64,000 nt of DNA from CAAGNP01 sp045595965 (GCA_045595965.1 JAZOBN010000034.1:4738-68737), one strand, 5' to 3'; shown: positions 27,415 to 36,892, counted from the stretch's first letter. Made by a program: numbers and translations. The notes: generated by a model from the sequence alone, not told the origin.

Positions 27415-27963
27415 CTATTGAGGCATCTGTTGTTGTTTCAATTTCTTATCTAAAGGAATATTCAATGCCTTTTTCAACATATCTGCAACATCAATACTCT
27501 TGGTCTCATCAAAATAAGGAAGGGTACCTGTTGAGATATCAAAAATATAGATAAAACCGTTTGCTCTACCCAACTCGATCAATGTATCGTTTGCTTTGGT
27601 ATAAATGGGAGCAAGAAGTTCCTGTTGTTTTCTCTGCATATCCTGCTGAGCGCTTTGTGAGAACTGTTGCAATCTCTGCTCCATCTCCTGAAGTTCCTGG
27701 GTTTTCATCTCCAATACAGCAGGGGTCCAGTTTGCACTCATTTGCTGATAATTGGTATACTTGTTCTGGAACTCAGTCTGCATAGCAACAAAAGTTTCCT
27801 GCATGTCTGCGCTGAATTTTTCAAGAATAACTTGAGCAGAATCCATCTCTTCCATAAGATAGATAACCTCTTGAAGATTGATGTGTCCAAATTTTAGTTC
27901 CTGAGCAAATGTCTTTGCAGAACCAAATACGGCGATAAATAGAATTAGGATTAATTTTTTCAT
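27415..27963 (-). CDS. OmpH/Skp family periplasmic chaperone (copy 1)
   Basis: The 182-residue protein has a signal peptide ending in AKTFAQ, then FGHINLQEVIYLM, a Gln-rich coiled-coil arm (about 50-120), and a return strand (GFIYIFDISTG). This is the trimeric jellyfish-like Skp architecture, which holds unfolded outer-membrane proteins. It is the last gene of the cluster with bamA and another ompH. The C-terminal tail QQQMPQ extends past the usual end. Confidence 0.9.
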   Translation of the reverse strand: MKKLILILFIAVFGSAKTFAQELKFGHINLQEVIYLMEEMDSAQVILEKFSADMQETFVAMQTEFQNKYTNYQQMSANWTPAVLEMKTQELQEMEQRLQQFSQSAQQDMQRKQQELLAPIYTKANDTLIELGRANGFIYIFDISTGTLPYFDETKSIDVADMLKKALNIPLDKKLKQQQMPQ

Positions 27964-27987
27964 AAAAGTTTATTTTAATTTAATTGA

Positions 27988-28491
27988 TTACAAATTTTTA
28001 ATCACCTCAAGGCTCATATCAAAAGTATCATCTTTGTATACAACACCTTGCATTGCAGATATATCAAGGAGAATTGAATATCCCCTCTCCTTTGCCACTT
28101 TCTCAATAGCCATATCGACTCTCGCCTTTATAGGGGAGATAAGCTCCTGGGACTTTCTCGCCATGATCCCCTCCTCTCCAAAGTACTCTTTTTGTTTCTC
28201 CTGCAATTTCCGTTCCATCTGGATAATCTCGTTCTCACGGCTTTGCTTTTGCCCTTCACTCAGTCTGGGACGTTCGTTCTGATATTTCTGGTATGCAGTC
28301 TGAATTTTTCCTCTTTCACCATCAATATAATCCTGGTACTGCTTGTTCAGCTTCTCCAGTGTCTGCTGAGCCGAGACATACTCAGGGATCTGTGCCAAAA
28401 TTGTCTTTGTATTCACATACCCCACTTTCTGACCAAAAGAGATGTTAAGTGACAGCAACAAGGTTATAAGGATACATGCAAATTTTCTCAT
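27988..28491 (-). CDS. OmpH/Skp family periplasmic chaperone (copy 2)
   Basis: The 167-residue protein has a signal peptide ending in NISFGQ, followed by KVGYVNTKTILAQIPEY, the classic start of a mature OmpH/Skp. The helical arm (about 45-120) is rich in Gln/Glu/Lys and the C-terminal part GYSILLDISAMQGVVYKD closes the fold. It lies 11 bases after bamA and 24 bases before copy 1, so all three are one unit for outer-membrane protein delivery and insertion. Confidence 0.93.
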   Translation of the reverse strand: MRKFACILITLLLSLNISFGQKVGYVNTKTILAQIPEYVSAQQTLEKLNKQYQDYIDGERGKIQTAYQKYQNERPRLSEGQKQSRENEIIQMERKLQEKQKEYFGEEGIMARKSQELISPIKARVDMAIEKVAKERGYSILLDISAMQGVVYKDDTFDMSLEVIKNL

Positions 28492-28502
28492 AACATCAAA
28501 TT

Positions 28503-31028
28503 TTAGAATTGTTGTCCAATCATGAAGTGGAACTGCGATCCGCTTCGTTCTTTGTTAAGAATAGGATCGAAACCCCATCCCCAATCGACACCAAGAAGAC
28601 CGATCATAGGAAGCATTACTCTCAATCCTACACCGGCAGAACGTTTGATCTCGAATGGATTGAATTTCTCGATCTCAGTCCAGCAGTTACCGCCCTCAAG
28701 GAATGCAAGTGCATATATAGTCGATGATGGCTGTAACACTATAGGATACCTCAACTCAAGTGTAAATTTATCGTATATATGACCTGTATATACCCCTTCA
28801 CTGTTCATAGGGGTAAGCGAATAGTTTTCATAGCCCCTCAATGCGATAATCTCTGAACCGTATGTATTGTAGCCCGACATACCGTCACCACCTACTTGGT
28901 AACCCTCAAATGGTGAATAGCCAAGGTTCTTGTTGTAATAACCCAGATAACCGAACTGAGCCCTTGCCATCAATACAAGGTCACCTACTATTTTTGTAAA
29001 CAACGACCCTTTGAACGTCCACTTGTGATACTCAATCCAGCGATATCTCTCCTGGTCGGTCATATGTTTATAATCGGTATTGGGATCTCTGAACAATGAA
29101 TATGGCGGTGTCAGCTGTACCGAGAATGTAAAATCTGAACCTTGACGGGGATACACTGCCTGGTCGGTAGAGTTTCTGGTCAGCGACATCTTGTAGCTGA
29201 TATTGTTTGACATACCTGTCGAGAACAGGAAGTTGTACCCCCAGTCATGCAGGTTGTATGTCTGCCAGCTCAACTCATGGTATAGCACGAAATAGTTGTC
29301 CGGCCATTTCAAACGGCTACCCAATCCTGCCGCCAAACCGAACACTTCAAAATATTCATCCGGATTCTGATAGAAATAGTATGAGTTGGTCTGACGTGTA
29401 TAGTAACCGGAGATATTCAATGAGGTAGGTTTTTTACCGAACAACCAAGGCTCCATAAAGCTCACACTTGCTGCGGTGTAATAAGTACCATTGGTCTGGA
29501 ACCTCAAAGAGAGCACCTGAGCATCTCCCAGAGGGACAGGTCTCCAGGCCTTCTTATCAAACATACGCTTGATAGAGAAGTTATTGAAGCTGACACCCAA
29601 TGTTCCTACAAATGAGTATCCGCCCCAACCTCCGGAGAGTTCCAATTGGCTGTTAGGTTTCTCCAGAACGTTATATGCGACATCTACCGTATTGGTCATC
29701 TGGTTAGGGATAATTGTATATCCCTTTGACGGATCCATCGCATGTTCAGGGTCAAAGTGTCCCATTGATGAAATCTCCCTGACAGATCTTTCGAACGAGG
29801 ACTGACTGTAGAGGTAACCTGGTTTGGTAAAGACCTGACGCCTTACAATCTTCTCATTGGTAATTGTATTGCCATTGATGATAATATTGTGGAATGTTGC
29901 AGGCTTACCCTCTATCATTCTGATCTCCACATCTACAGAGTCCCCGACAATATTCATCTCCACAGGGATTACATTAAAGAAGAGGTAGCCTCTGTCCCTA
30001 TACATGCTACCCACATCCATGAATTGTTTTTTGGGGTCTCCATTCAGACGTTTATTCAAGGTAACAATGTCATAAACATCACCTTTTTTAATCATCAGAA
30101 CACTATTCAACTCCTCTTCGGTATAAAGTGAGTTACCTGTCCAGGTAATATTTCTGAAATAGTATCTCTGACCTTCTTCAATTTTGAAATCTATCCCCAA
30201 TCTCGCATCCTCAATATAATACATGGAGTCCTTGACGATTTTTGCATCACGATAACCTGCCTCGTTGAACTTCTCAATCATGGCAGCCTTGTCATTCTTA
30301 TACTCCTCCTGATTGAATTTCTTGGACGAGAAGAAGTTTCGGAAACGCATATCCCTTGTTTTCTTCATAGCAGCAACAAGTTTGCCCTCCTTGACATGGT
30401 CATTTCCTTCAAATGTAATCTTCTTGATCTTGACTTTCTTACCTTTATTTACATCAAATGTTACCCTGACTGCATTTTTGATGACGGTATCCTTTACCTG
30501 TCTCACATTCACGTCACAATTGATGAAACCTTTGTCGTGGTAATACTCTTTAATGATGCCTATATTGGTTTTGATGGCATATTCGGATAGTTCTGTACCC
30601 CTCTTGAGGTTCATCTTCTCCACCAGGTCTGTCTGTTCCGAATTCTTTACCCCCATAAAACTCCATCTCGACACTCTGGGGCGCTCCTGAAGAACCAGTT
30701 TAAGAAAGGCAGTATCTCTGGTTGGAGCTAACGAATCAATATACAATGCAACATCGGCAAAATACCTCTGCAACCATATTCTCCTTACCACATCTGACAA
30801 CTCATCGCTGGGAACTTTAATCTTATCGCCCACTCTGATACCTGTCAAAGATATCAGCTGATCTTTTCCCAAATATTTGATACCGGTTACATCAATTCCA
30901 CCGACTGTATATGTGGTCGGCTTTTCATAATTGACTACTACGCCATTGTCCTTTTTCTCCTCCTGAGCATGCGCAAGAGTAGCCAAAAGAGCAAGCAAGA
31001 CAGTGATATATAATCTTTTGAAGCTCAT
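28503..31028 (-). CDS. bamA: Outer-membrane protein assembly factor BamA
   Basis: The 841-residue protein has a signal peptide ending in ALAHAQ. Five POTRA domains occupy about residues 38-430, including VNKGKKVKIKKITFEGNDHVKEG and EGQRYYFRNITWTGN. An Omp85 barrel follows from about 450 to the terminal Phe. The lid-lock region GGWGGYSFVGTLGVSFNNF and GYENYSLTPMNSEG (the conserved loop-6 area) are recognisable. It inserts barrel proteins into the outer membrane and is followed at once by its chaperones. A BamD gene is in this window at 42572-43375. Confidence 0.96.
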   Translation of the reverse strand: MSFKRLYITVLLALLATLAHAQEEKKDNGVVVNYEKPTTYTVGGIDVTGIKYLGKDQLISLTGIRVGDKIKVPSDELSDVVRRIWLQRYFADVALYIDSLAPTRDTAFLKLVLQERPRVSRWSFMGVKNSEQTDLVEKMNLKRGTELSEYAIKTNIGIIKEYYHDKGFINCDVNVRQVKDTVIKNAVRVTFDVNKGKKVKIKKITFEGNDHVKEGKLVAAMKKTRDMRFRNFFSSKKFNQEEYKNDKAAMIEKFNEAGYRDAKIVKDSMYYIEDARLGIDFKIEEGQRYYFRNITWTGNSLYTEEELNSVLMIKKGDVYDIVTLNKRLNGDPKKQFMDVGSMYRDRGYLFFNVIPVEMNIVGDSVDVEIRMIEGKPATFHNIIINGNTITNEKIVRRQVFTKPGYLYSQSSFERSVREISSMGHFDPEHAMDPSKGYTIIPNQMTNTVDVAYNVLEKPNSQLELSGGWGGYSFVGTLGVSFNNFSIKRMFDKKAWRPVPLGDAQVLSLRFQTNGTYYTAASVSFMEPWLFGKKPTSLNISGYYTRQTNSYYFYQNPDEYFEVFGLAAGLGSRLKWPDNYFVLYHELSWQTYNLHDWGYNFLFSTGMSNNISYKMSLTRNSTDQAVYPRQGSDFTFSVQLTPPYSLFRDPNTDYKHMTDQERYRWIEYHKWTFKGSLFTKIVGDLVLMARAQFGYLGYYNKNLGYSPFEGYQVGGDGMSGYNTYGSEIIALRGYENYSLTPMNSEGVYTGHIYDKFTLELRYPIVLQPSSTIYALAFLEGGNCWTEIEKFNPFEIKRSAGVGLRVMLPMIGLLGVDWGWGFDPILNKERSGSQFHFMIGQQF

Positions 31029-31050
31029 TTAATCTGTATGAATCAAACTA

Positions 31051-31058
31051 CAAATATA
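31051..31058 (-). promoter_or_regulatory. -7 box for bamA
   Basis: Minus-strand TATATTTG fits TAnnTTTG in the 45-base gap between uppS and bamA, 22 bases before the bamA start, giving bamA-ompH-ompH its own promoter besides read-through from nadK-uppS. Confidence 0.4.
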
Positions 31059-31073
31059 CTACTTTATTTGAAT

Positions 31074-31778
31074 TTATTTGATTTGTTCACTTGTTTTTCC
31101 GAATCTTCTCTCCCTTGATGAATATGTTTCGATTGCGGCACGGAACTCCGCTTTGCGAAAATCGGGCCAAAGAACATCTGTAAAGTAGAACTCAGTGTAT
31201 GCACATTGCCACAGAAGGAAGTTGCTTATTCGCTGCTCTCCGCTTGTTCTGATCATAAGATCGGGATCAGGAATACCTCTGGTACTCAAATACTCCTCAA
31301 ACGGAAGGGGATCTCTCCCACTTTTGACATCTTCAGCATATTTTGATGCTGCCTGCGCAATATCCCATTTCCCGCTATAGCTCAAGAAAACGATAAGTGT
31401 CAAGCCGGTATTTGACGCAGTCTGAGCCATCGCCTGATCTATATCTGCCAATAACTCATCTGATAACTCGCTTCTATCCCCAATCACCACAAAACGGATA
31501 TTATATCTCTCAAATGTAGGTTTCTCCTCGAGAATGGATTTTGCCATAAGTGACATCAGCCCTGAAATTTCAGCCTGAGGTCTGTTCCAGTTCTCTGATG
31601 AAAATGCAAAAAGGCTCAAATATTCCAAGCCCATCTCCACTGCCGCCTCACAACATGCCCTGACACTCTCTGCCCCCTCAATATGACCGTAGATTCTCTC
31701 TTTTCCTTTCTGTTTTGCCCATCTTCCGTTTCCATCCATTATTATGGTCACGTGCTTTGGTAATTTTCTATTTTCCAT
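31074..31778 (-). CDS. uppS: Isoprenyl (undecaprenyl) diphosphate synthase
   Basis: The 234-residue cis-prenyltransferase makes the C55 lipid carrier for cell-wall synthesis. The catalytic Asp and diphosphate-binding loop are in IIMDGNGRWAKQKG, SSENWNRP and FLSYSGKWDI lie in the middle, and the C-terminal RTSGEQRISNFLLWQ with FYFTDVLWPDF is the second signature. Length is normal. Its start overlaps the nadK stop by 11 bases. Confidence 0.96.
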   Translation of the reverse strand: MENRKLPKHVTIIMDGNGRWAKQKGKERIYGHIEGAESVRACCEAAVEMGLEYLSLFAFSSENWNRPQAEISGLMSLMAKSILEEKPTFERYNIRFVVIGDRSELSDELLADIDQAMAQTASNTGLTLIVFLSYSGKWDIAQAASKYAEDVKSGRDPLPFEEYLSTRGIPDPDLMIRTSGEQRISNFLLWQCAYTEFYFTDVLWPDFRKAEFRAAIETYSSRERRFGKTSEQIK

Positions 31779-32676
31779 AAGCCAAATAATTTCGTCTGTC
31801 TTCTCCCCAAAGAAGTTTTTCCCTCAATGCATCAAAGAAACTCTCTTTTCTCAAGGAGACGGTTTTCATTTTGAAGTCACCTTTTCCCAATCTGATAACC
31901 TTGTCTGAAGGGATTACCACCTCTCTATTGTCGATAGTCAACATCACCTCATCGCCCCTGGAGTGGATCTTTATCTCAATCTCCGAATCTTGAGGAACAA
32001 TAAGGGGTCTGACATTAAGATTATGCGGTGCGATTGGGGATATGATAAACACATTAGAATTCGGTGTAACAATCGGGCCACCCACACTCATGGAGTAGGC
32101 GGTAGATCCGGTGGGGGTTGCTATCAACATGCCATCTGCCCAATATGTTGGGATAGAGTAGCCATCTATCTTGACATCAATCCCTATCATATACGGACTT
32201 CTCCTCTGAATCGAGACCTCATTAAGTGCATAGGGGTAGAAATTCTCGGACAAATTGCCGGCATCTACTTTCAGCAAAGTGCGCTCTATGACATCATATT
32301 GTCCGGACAATATCGACTTTATCCACTCATTATCCCCCTCCACAACCTTTGCAGCAGTCAAAAAACCAAGTCGTCCGAAATTTATCCCCGCTATATCTGT
32401 GTTGCGTCCCTTGACTACAGTGAGAGAGTGGAGAAAAGTGCCATCACCACCCAGCGTCAAAAAAAGATCGATATCTTCCGGAAGATCATCTCCCAACTCA
32501 AACTCAGAAAATGGGGGTAATTGATAGTTCTGCTCCTTGGAAATCTTTTCAAGAGTAGATGCAAGTCCCTTAAAACAAAAGAGTTCCACATCTGCTTGCA
32601 CAATCTCTTCAAGGAGAAGTATTACCTTTTTGAAATCTTCTCTGTCTATATCTGCTCCAAATAATGCAATGCCCAT
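31768..32676 (-). CDS. nadK: NAD kinase
   Basis: The 302-residue cytosolic enzyme phosphorylates NAD to NADP. The signature LGGDGTFLHS and the glycine-rich TPTGSTAYSMSVGGPIV are present, with the substrate-contact region NEVSIQRR. Length fits the family (about 290-305). It is the first gene of the nadK-uppS-bamA cluster and is divergent from pdxJ across 75 bases. Confidence 0.96.
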   Translation of the reverse strand: MGIALFGADIDREDFKKVILLLEEIVQADVELFCFKGLASTLEKISKEQNYQLPPFSEFELGDDLPEDIDLFLTLGGDGTFLHSLTVVKGRNTDIAGINFGRLGFLTAAKVVEGDNEWIKSILSGQYDVIERTLLKVDAGNLSENFYPYALNEVSIQRRSPYMIGIDVKIDGYSIPTYWADGMLIATPTGSTAYSMSVGGPIVTPNSNVFIISPIAPHNLNVRPLIVPQDSEIEIKIHSRGDEVMLTIDNREVVIPSDKVIRLGKGDFKMKTVSLRKESFFDALREKLLWGEDRRNYLAYGK

Positions 32677-32751
32677 CAGTTGAGTAATTTAATATGCAAA
32701 GATGTATCAAATTTATTTTATTATGTATATTTTTGCAAAAAAAAGAGGAAT

Positions 32752-33471
32752 ATGACAAGACTTAGTGTTAATATCAACAAGTTTGCCACATTGCGCAATG
32801 CCAGAGGGGGAAACCTCCCAGATGTACTGAAAGCTGCACTATATTGTGAGAAATATGGGGCTGAAGGGATTACCGTCCATCCACGTCCAGACGAGAGACA
32901 TATAAGATATCAGGATGTAAGGGATCTCAAACCCATCCTCTCAACAGAGTTCAACATCGAGGGAAATCCAATAGAGAGTTTTGTCAAACTTGTGATCGAG
33001 GCACACCCGGCTCAAGTCACTCTGGTCCCTGACGCCCTTAACGTGATAACATCCAATGCAGGGTGGGACACAATCAAAAACAAGACATTTCTTAAAGAGA
33101 TATGCTCTCTGTTCAAAAAAGAGGGGATACGCACATCCATCTTTGTCGATCCTGTAGAAGAGATGGTGAAAGGTGCCGCAGAAACAGGCTGCGACAGAGT
33201 TGAACTCTATACCGAAGCGTACGCAGCACAATATTTACAGAACAGGGAAAAGGCGATAGAACCTTATTACAAAGCCGCCCTGGCAGCGCAGGAAGTGGGA
33301 TTGGGGCTCAATGCAGGACATGACCTCAACCTCGACAATCTGAAGTACTTCCATCAGACTATTCCCGGACTGCTGGAGGTATCGATAGGCCACGCCCTTA
33401 TATGTGATGCACTATACCTCGGTCTTGAAAAGACAATTCAACTATATTTGAATGAACTAAAAGATTTTTAA
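32752..33471 (+). CDS. pdxJ: Pyridoxine 5'-phosphate synthase
   Basis: The enzyme condenses 1-deoxyxylulose 5-phosphate with 3-amino-2-oxopropyl phosphate to give pyridoxine 5'-phosphate. I chose the ATG at 32752 (239 residues) because the family starts with RLSVNINKFATLRNARGG, and an AAAGAGGAA purine tract precedes it; the in-frame ATG at 32680 would add 24 unlike residues and run through the promoter box TATTTTTG. Active-site segments include ITVHPRPDERHI and GLNAGHDLNLDNL. The protein is a TIM barrel of normal length. Confidence 0.95.
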   Translation: MTRLSVNINKFATLRNARGGNLPDVLKAALYCEKYGAEGITVHPRPDERHIRYQDVRDLKPILSTEFNIEGNPIESFVKLVIEAHPAQVTLVPDALNVITSNAGWDTIKNKTFLKEICSLFKKEGIRTSIFVDPVEEMVKGAAETGCDRVELYTEAYAAQYLQNREKAIEPYYKAALAAQEVGLGLNAGHDLNLDNLKYFHQTIPGLLEVSIGHALICDALYLGLEKTIQLYLNELKDF

Positions 33472-33472
33472 C

Positions 33473-33480
33473 TATCTTTG
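33473..33480 (+). promoter_or_regulatory. -7 box for the third ompH gene
   Basis: TATCTTTG fits TAnnTTTG directly after the pdxJ stop, 29 bases before the ATG at 33510. A TTTG lies 22 bases upstream, slightly wider than usual. Confidence 0.45.
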
Positions 33481-33509
33481 CGCCATTATAAATTTAATAA
33501 CAATATTCA

Positions 33510-34118
33510 ATGAAAAAATTTTCTGTTGTACTTAATGTAGTACTAGTATTGGCTGTTGCTGCTTTATTCGTATTGTTTTTCACCAGCAACTCATCATCAA
33601 AATCTGCAAACACTTCTGAAATCTCAGCAGAAGGTGCTCAAAAAGGTGATGTAGTGTTTATTCAGATTGACTCACTGATCAATCAATACGATATGTTCAA
33701 CGACCTTCGCTCTGAACTTGAAAGCAAAGCGACAAAGATTCAGAATGACCTCAACAAAAAGAGCAGAGCTTTTGAGAACGATGCAAAGGATTTTGAAGAG
33801 AAACTGAACAAAGGCCTTTTGACAAGATCGCAAGCTGAAACTATGCAAAATTCACTTCTTCAAAGACAACAAGAACTTCAAAATTACTCTCAGCAAAAAC
33901 AGATTGAGATGGGTGAAGAAGAGGCTGTTATGATCAACAAAGTAATGGATGCTATCAAAACTTATGTCAAGAAATACAATGAGACCCACCAATACTCTTT
34001 GATCCTTACCACTTCATCTACAACCCAAGTGGTTCTTGAAGGCAATCCAGCACTCGACATCACTCAAGACGTCGTAACAGGTCTTAACGAAGAGTATATC
34101 AAGAACAGAAATAAATAA
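33510..34118 (+). CDS. OmpH/Skp family protein with N-terminal membrane anchor (copy 3)
   Basis: The 202-residue protein starts with one hydrophobic helix (about residues 7-26) without a clear cleavage site, then a Ser-rich linker, then the OmpH pattern VVFIQIDSLINQYDM, a long coiled-coil arm (about 70-145) and a closing strand YSLILTTSSTTQVV. The family is clear, but the retained anchor suggests a membrane-tethered variant rather than a soluble chaperone. It has its own promoter box and terminator, separate from the bamA cluster on the opposite strand. Confidence 0.85.
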   Translation: MKKFSVVLNVVLVLAVAALFVLFFTSNSSSKSANTSEISAEGAQKGDVVFIQIDSLINQYDMFNDLRSELESKATKIQNDLNKKSRAFENDAKDFEEKLNKGLLTRSQAETMQNSLLQRQQELQNYSQQKQIEMGEEEAVMINKVMDAIKTYVKKYNETHQYSLILTTSSTTQVVLEGNPALDITQDVVTGLNEEYIKNRNK

Positions 34119-34137
34119 TAACCTTAACAAATAAATA

Positions 34138-34179
34138 TGCCACATCTGTGAGGTAACACCCCATGGATGTGGCAATTTT
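34138..34179 (+). terminator. Terminator after the third ompH gene
   Basis: TGCCACATC and GATGTGGCA form a perfect 9-bp stem with a 19-base loop, followed by ATTTT. It lies 20 bases after the stop and just before purC. Confidence 0.7.
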
Positions 34180-34184
34180 GAATT

Positions 34185-35138
34185 ATGAAAGCAATAACCC
34201 GCACAGAATTTAATTTCTCAAAACAGACAAAAAAATATGTCGGAAAGGTAAGGGATGTTTACACCATCAATGATGATATCCTTGTAATGATAGCAACTGA
34301 CAGAATTTCAGCATTTGATGTTGTACTTCCTGAAGGAATACCATACAAAGGCCAGGTGCTTAACCAGATTGCTTCAATGTTCCTTGACAACACGTCTGAC
34401 ATTGTTCCCAATTGGAAAATAGCATCACCCGATCCTATGGTGACCGTAGGTTACAAATGTACAGGTTATCCCATTGAAATGATTGTAAGGGGATACCTTA
34501 CAGGGAGCTCGTGGAGGGCATACCAGAGAGGTGAAAGGGTTATTTGCGGTGTCCCTATCCCTGACGGCATGAGAGAGCATCAGAAATTTGAGAGGCCTAT
34601 CGTCACCCCGACAACTAAAGCTGAGATTGGGACTCACGATGAGGATATTTCAAAAGAGGAGATCATAGCAAGAGGACTTGTCCCTGCCGACGAATATGAG
34701 CAGCTCGAGAAGATTGCATTGGCACTATTTGAAAGAGGTACAGAAATGGCGGCAAAACAAGGGCTTATCCTTGTCGATACCAAATATGAATTTGGCCACA
34801 GAAATGGTCAGATCTATCTGATGGATGAGATTCACACACCCGACTCGTCAAGATATTTCTACGCAGATGGATATCAGGAGAAATTTGATAAAGGGGAGCA
34901 GCAACGACAACTTTCCAAAGAGTTTGTAAGGGAGTGGCTTATGGAAAATGGTTTCAGCGGGCAAGCTGGTCAGAAGGTTCCGGATATGACACCTGAAAAA
35001 GTTGATGAAATATCCGGAAGATATATCGAACTGTTTGAAAGCATTACAGGCAAGAAATTTGAGAAGGCTGAATATGGGGCAGAAACATATGACCGCATTG
35101 AAACCAATATCGAAAATATGCTCGCAAGATTGATATGA
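34185..35138 (+). CDS. purC: SAICAR synthetase (phosphoribosylaminoimidazole-succinocarboxamide synthase)
   Basis: The enzyme of de novo purine synthesis joins CAIR and aspartate using ATP. The 317-residue protein is the long form seen in Bacteroidetes and yeast. It contains GKVRDVYTINDDILVMIATDRISAFDV at the N-terminus, IEMIVRGYLTGSSWRAYQ, and the metal-binding LVDTKYEFG and LMDEIHTPDSSRY signatures. Its stop overlaps the ATG of the following LysM gene (ATGA). Confidence 0.97.
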   Translation: MKAITRTEFNFSKQTKKYVGKVRDVYTINDDILVMIATDRISAFDVVLPEGIPYKGQVLNQIASMFLDNTSDIVPNWKIASPDPMVTVGYKCTGYPIEMIVRGYLTGSSWRAYQRGERVICGVPIPDGMREHQKFERPIVTPTTKAEIGTHDEDISKEEIIARGLVPADEYEQLEKIALALFERGTEMAAKQGLILVDTKYEFGHRNGQIYLMDEIHTPDSSRYFYADGYQEKFDKGEQQRQLSKEFVREWLMENGFSGQAGQKVPDMTPEKVDEISGRYIELFESITGKKFEKAEYGAETYDRIETNIENMLARLI

Positions 35139-36892
35139 AAAAACTCACAGGTATAATTGCAATATCACTGGCACTTCTGGGATGGGCTGCAACCACATCA
35201 TACGGACAGACTTTTGTCCCCACCCCTGTTGAAGTGTCATCAGAAAAGGTAAACGTAAATGGAGAGATGTTCTACATCCATAAGGTATTGAAAGGACAGA
35301 CACTCTATTCCATAGCAAAAGCGTATGGGACAACTACCGACACACTCATTGCCAACAACCCCTCTGTTAAGGATGGGTTAAAAAGTGATATTGTCATATA
35401 TATACCTGCAAAAGGGGAGCAACAGAGTATAGAGATAGAGACTCCCGATGCTCCCGCCCCCCAATCTGTAAAGCCGGAGGGGGCAAAGCCTAAGAAAACA
35501 GTAGATGTAAGCAACATCAACAAATCCAGGATGAAAAAGCATACCGTAAAATGGTATGAGAACATCTATGATATCGCTTCAAAATACAAAGTTCCCGTTG
35601 AATCTATCATTGTCCTCAACGAACTTGGAGAAAATGTGGTCTTAAAAAAGAGGCAAGTGCTATACATCCCAAACAGGGAGTTCCTCAATTACTGGACAGA
35701 GTCGTTAAGGGAGAATAAAGATGATGATATTGTCCCATTTGCAAAAAAAGATGTTGCATCGGCAGAAGACTCGGTCAAAAGTGCAGAAGTTGTAATGGAT
35801 AACTCATTGTACCGGTATTTCGGTCAGAGAAGTTACAAGATAGCCCTTGTTCTCCCATTCAATACAAAAGATGGTGCAGATAAGGCCAATACAAATCAGA
35901 TGGATTTCTATGCAGGTGCTCTTCTTGCTTTCAATGAGTTCCAACAGATGAATCCCGGGAAGAATTACAAATTGGAGGTGATCGATATCAATGATTACGG
36001 CTCCCCCTTTGCCCTCACAATGTCGGGTAAATTGGATGACTGTGAACTGATAATTGGGCCTGTGTATGAAAAGAACCTTACCCCTCTTGCCACATGGGCT
36101 CAAGGGAACAGGATACCGGTTGTTTCACCATTGGATCCAAAAGCTGCCAAATTGGTAAAAGCAAACCCCTATTTCTTCCAGTACCCCCCTACCCCAGAGA
36201 CCTTGAAGGAGTCGGTTTACAATAAGATAGCTGAAGATGCCAAGGATTGCAGATCTCTTCTTCTGTATGAAAAATGGACAGGAAAATCTGAATTTGTTAC
36301 CAGGACAATGTCCTCACTCAATTCAAGAGGGGTTGTTTATGACACACTCTCTTACGACATCCTTGAAGGTAGGGGCATCGATGCTACAATGGCTGAGAAA
36401 ATGGATATGAAGGGGGCAAATAAAGTTATTGTTGCTTCTGAAAAAGAGGCTTTTGTGGCAGATGTTCTGAGAAATCTTCTACTGGTAAAAGGGAACAATG
36501 ACTCATTGACCATTGATGTCTATGGTCCAAGCAAATGGAAAAATTTTGAGATTATTGAACTTGAATATTTTCATCTGCTGCACACCCATCTATCCATCCA
36601 GTACTATGTTGATTACAACACCCTTCAAGTAAATAACTTCATATCGTCATTCAGAGAGAATTTCAATACCGACCCTACCCCTTATGCATTTCAGGGGCAC
36701 GATATCCTGATGTTCTTCATTGAAGCTCTTGATGAGTATGGACGGGAATTTCCTATCCACATCAACAACAAAGAGAAAAGCCTTCTCCAATCTACAATAA
36801 GATTTGAAAAGGCTTCAAGTGAAGGTGGCTTCCAGAACAATGGAGTCCGCAATATTATCTATTACGACAATTGGGAGATAAAATCGTGGTGA
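35135..36892 (+). CDS. LysM-repeat protein with periplasmic-binding-protein-like domain
   Basis: The 585-residue exported protein has a signal peptide ending in ATTSYGQ. Two LysM modules follow: about 47-92 (HKVLKGQTLYSIAKAYG) and about 135-180 (HTVKWYENIYDIASKYKV). From about 225 onward it resembles type 1 periplasmic binding proteins (YKIALVLPFNTKDG, CELIIGPVYEKNLTPLATWA, GNRIPVVSPLDP). It is expected to bind peptidoglycan and perhaps sense a small ligand; no enzyme motif is visible. It overlaps purC at its start and overlaps the convergent aminopeptidase P gene by 31 bases at its end. Confidence 0.85.
   Translation: MKKLTGIIAISLALLGWAATTSYGQTFVPTPVEVSSEKVNVNGEMFYIHKVLKGQTLYSIAKAYGTTTDTLIANNPSVKDGLKSDIVIYIPAKGEQQSIEIETPDAPAPQSVKPEGAKPKKTVDVSNINKSRMKKHTVKWYENIYDIASKYKVPVESIIVLNELGENVVLKKRQVLYIPNREFLNYWTESLRENKDDDIVPFAKKDVASAEDSVKSAEVVMDNSLYRYFGQRSYKIALVLPFNTKDGADKANTNQMDFYAGALLAFNEFQQMNPGKNYKLEVIDINDYGSPFALTMSGKLDDCELIIGPVYEKNLTPLATWAQGNRIPVVSPLDPKAAKLVKANPYFFQYPPTPETLKESVYNKIAEDAKDCRSLLLYEKWTGKSEFVTRTMSSLNSRGVVYDTLSYDILEGRGIDATMAEKMDMKGANKVIVASEKEAFVADVLRNLLLVKGNNDSLTIDVYGPSKWKNFEIIELEYFHLLHTHLSIQYYVDYNTLQVNNFISSFRENFNTDPTPYAFQGHDILMFFIEALDEYGREFPIHINNKEKSLLQSTIRFEKASSEGGFQNNGVRNIIYYDNWEIKSW

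Noticed and set aside
32680..32751. Upstream start for pdxJ
   Set aside because: The 24 extra residues do not match the family and cover the promoter box; the ATG at 32752 follows a purine tract.
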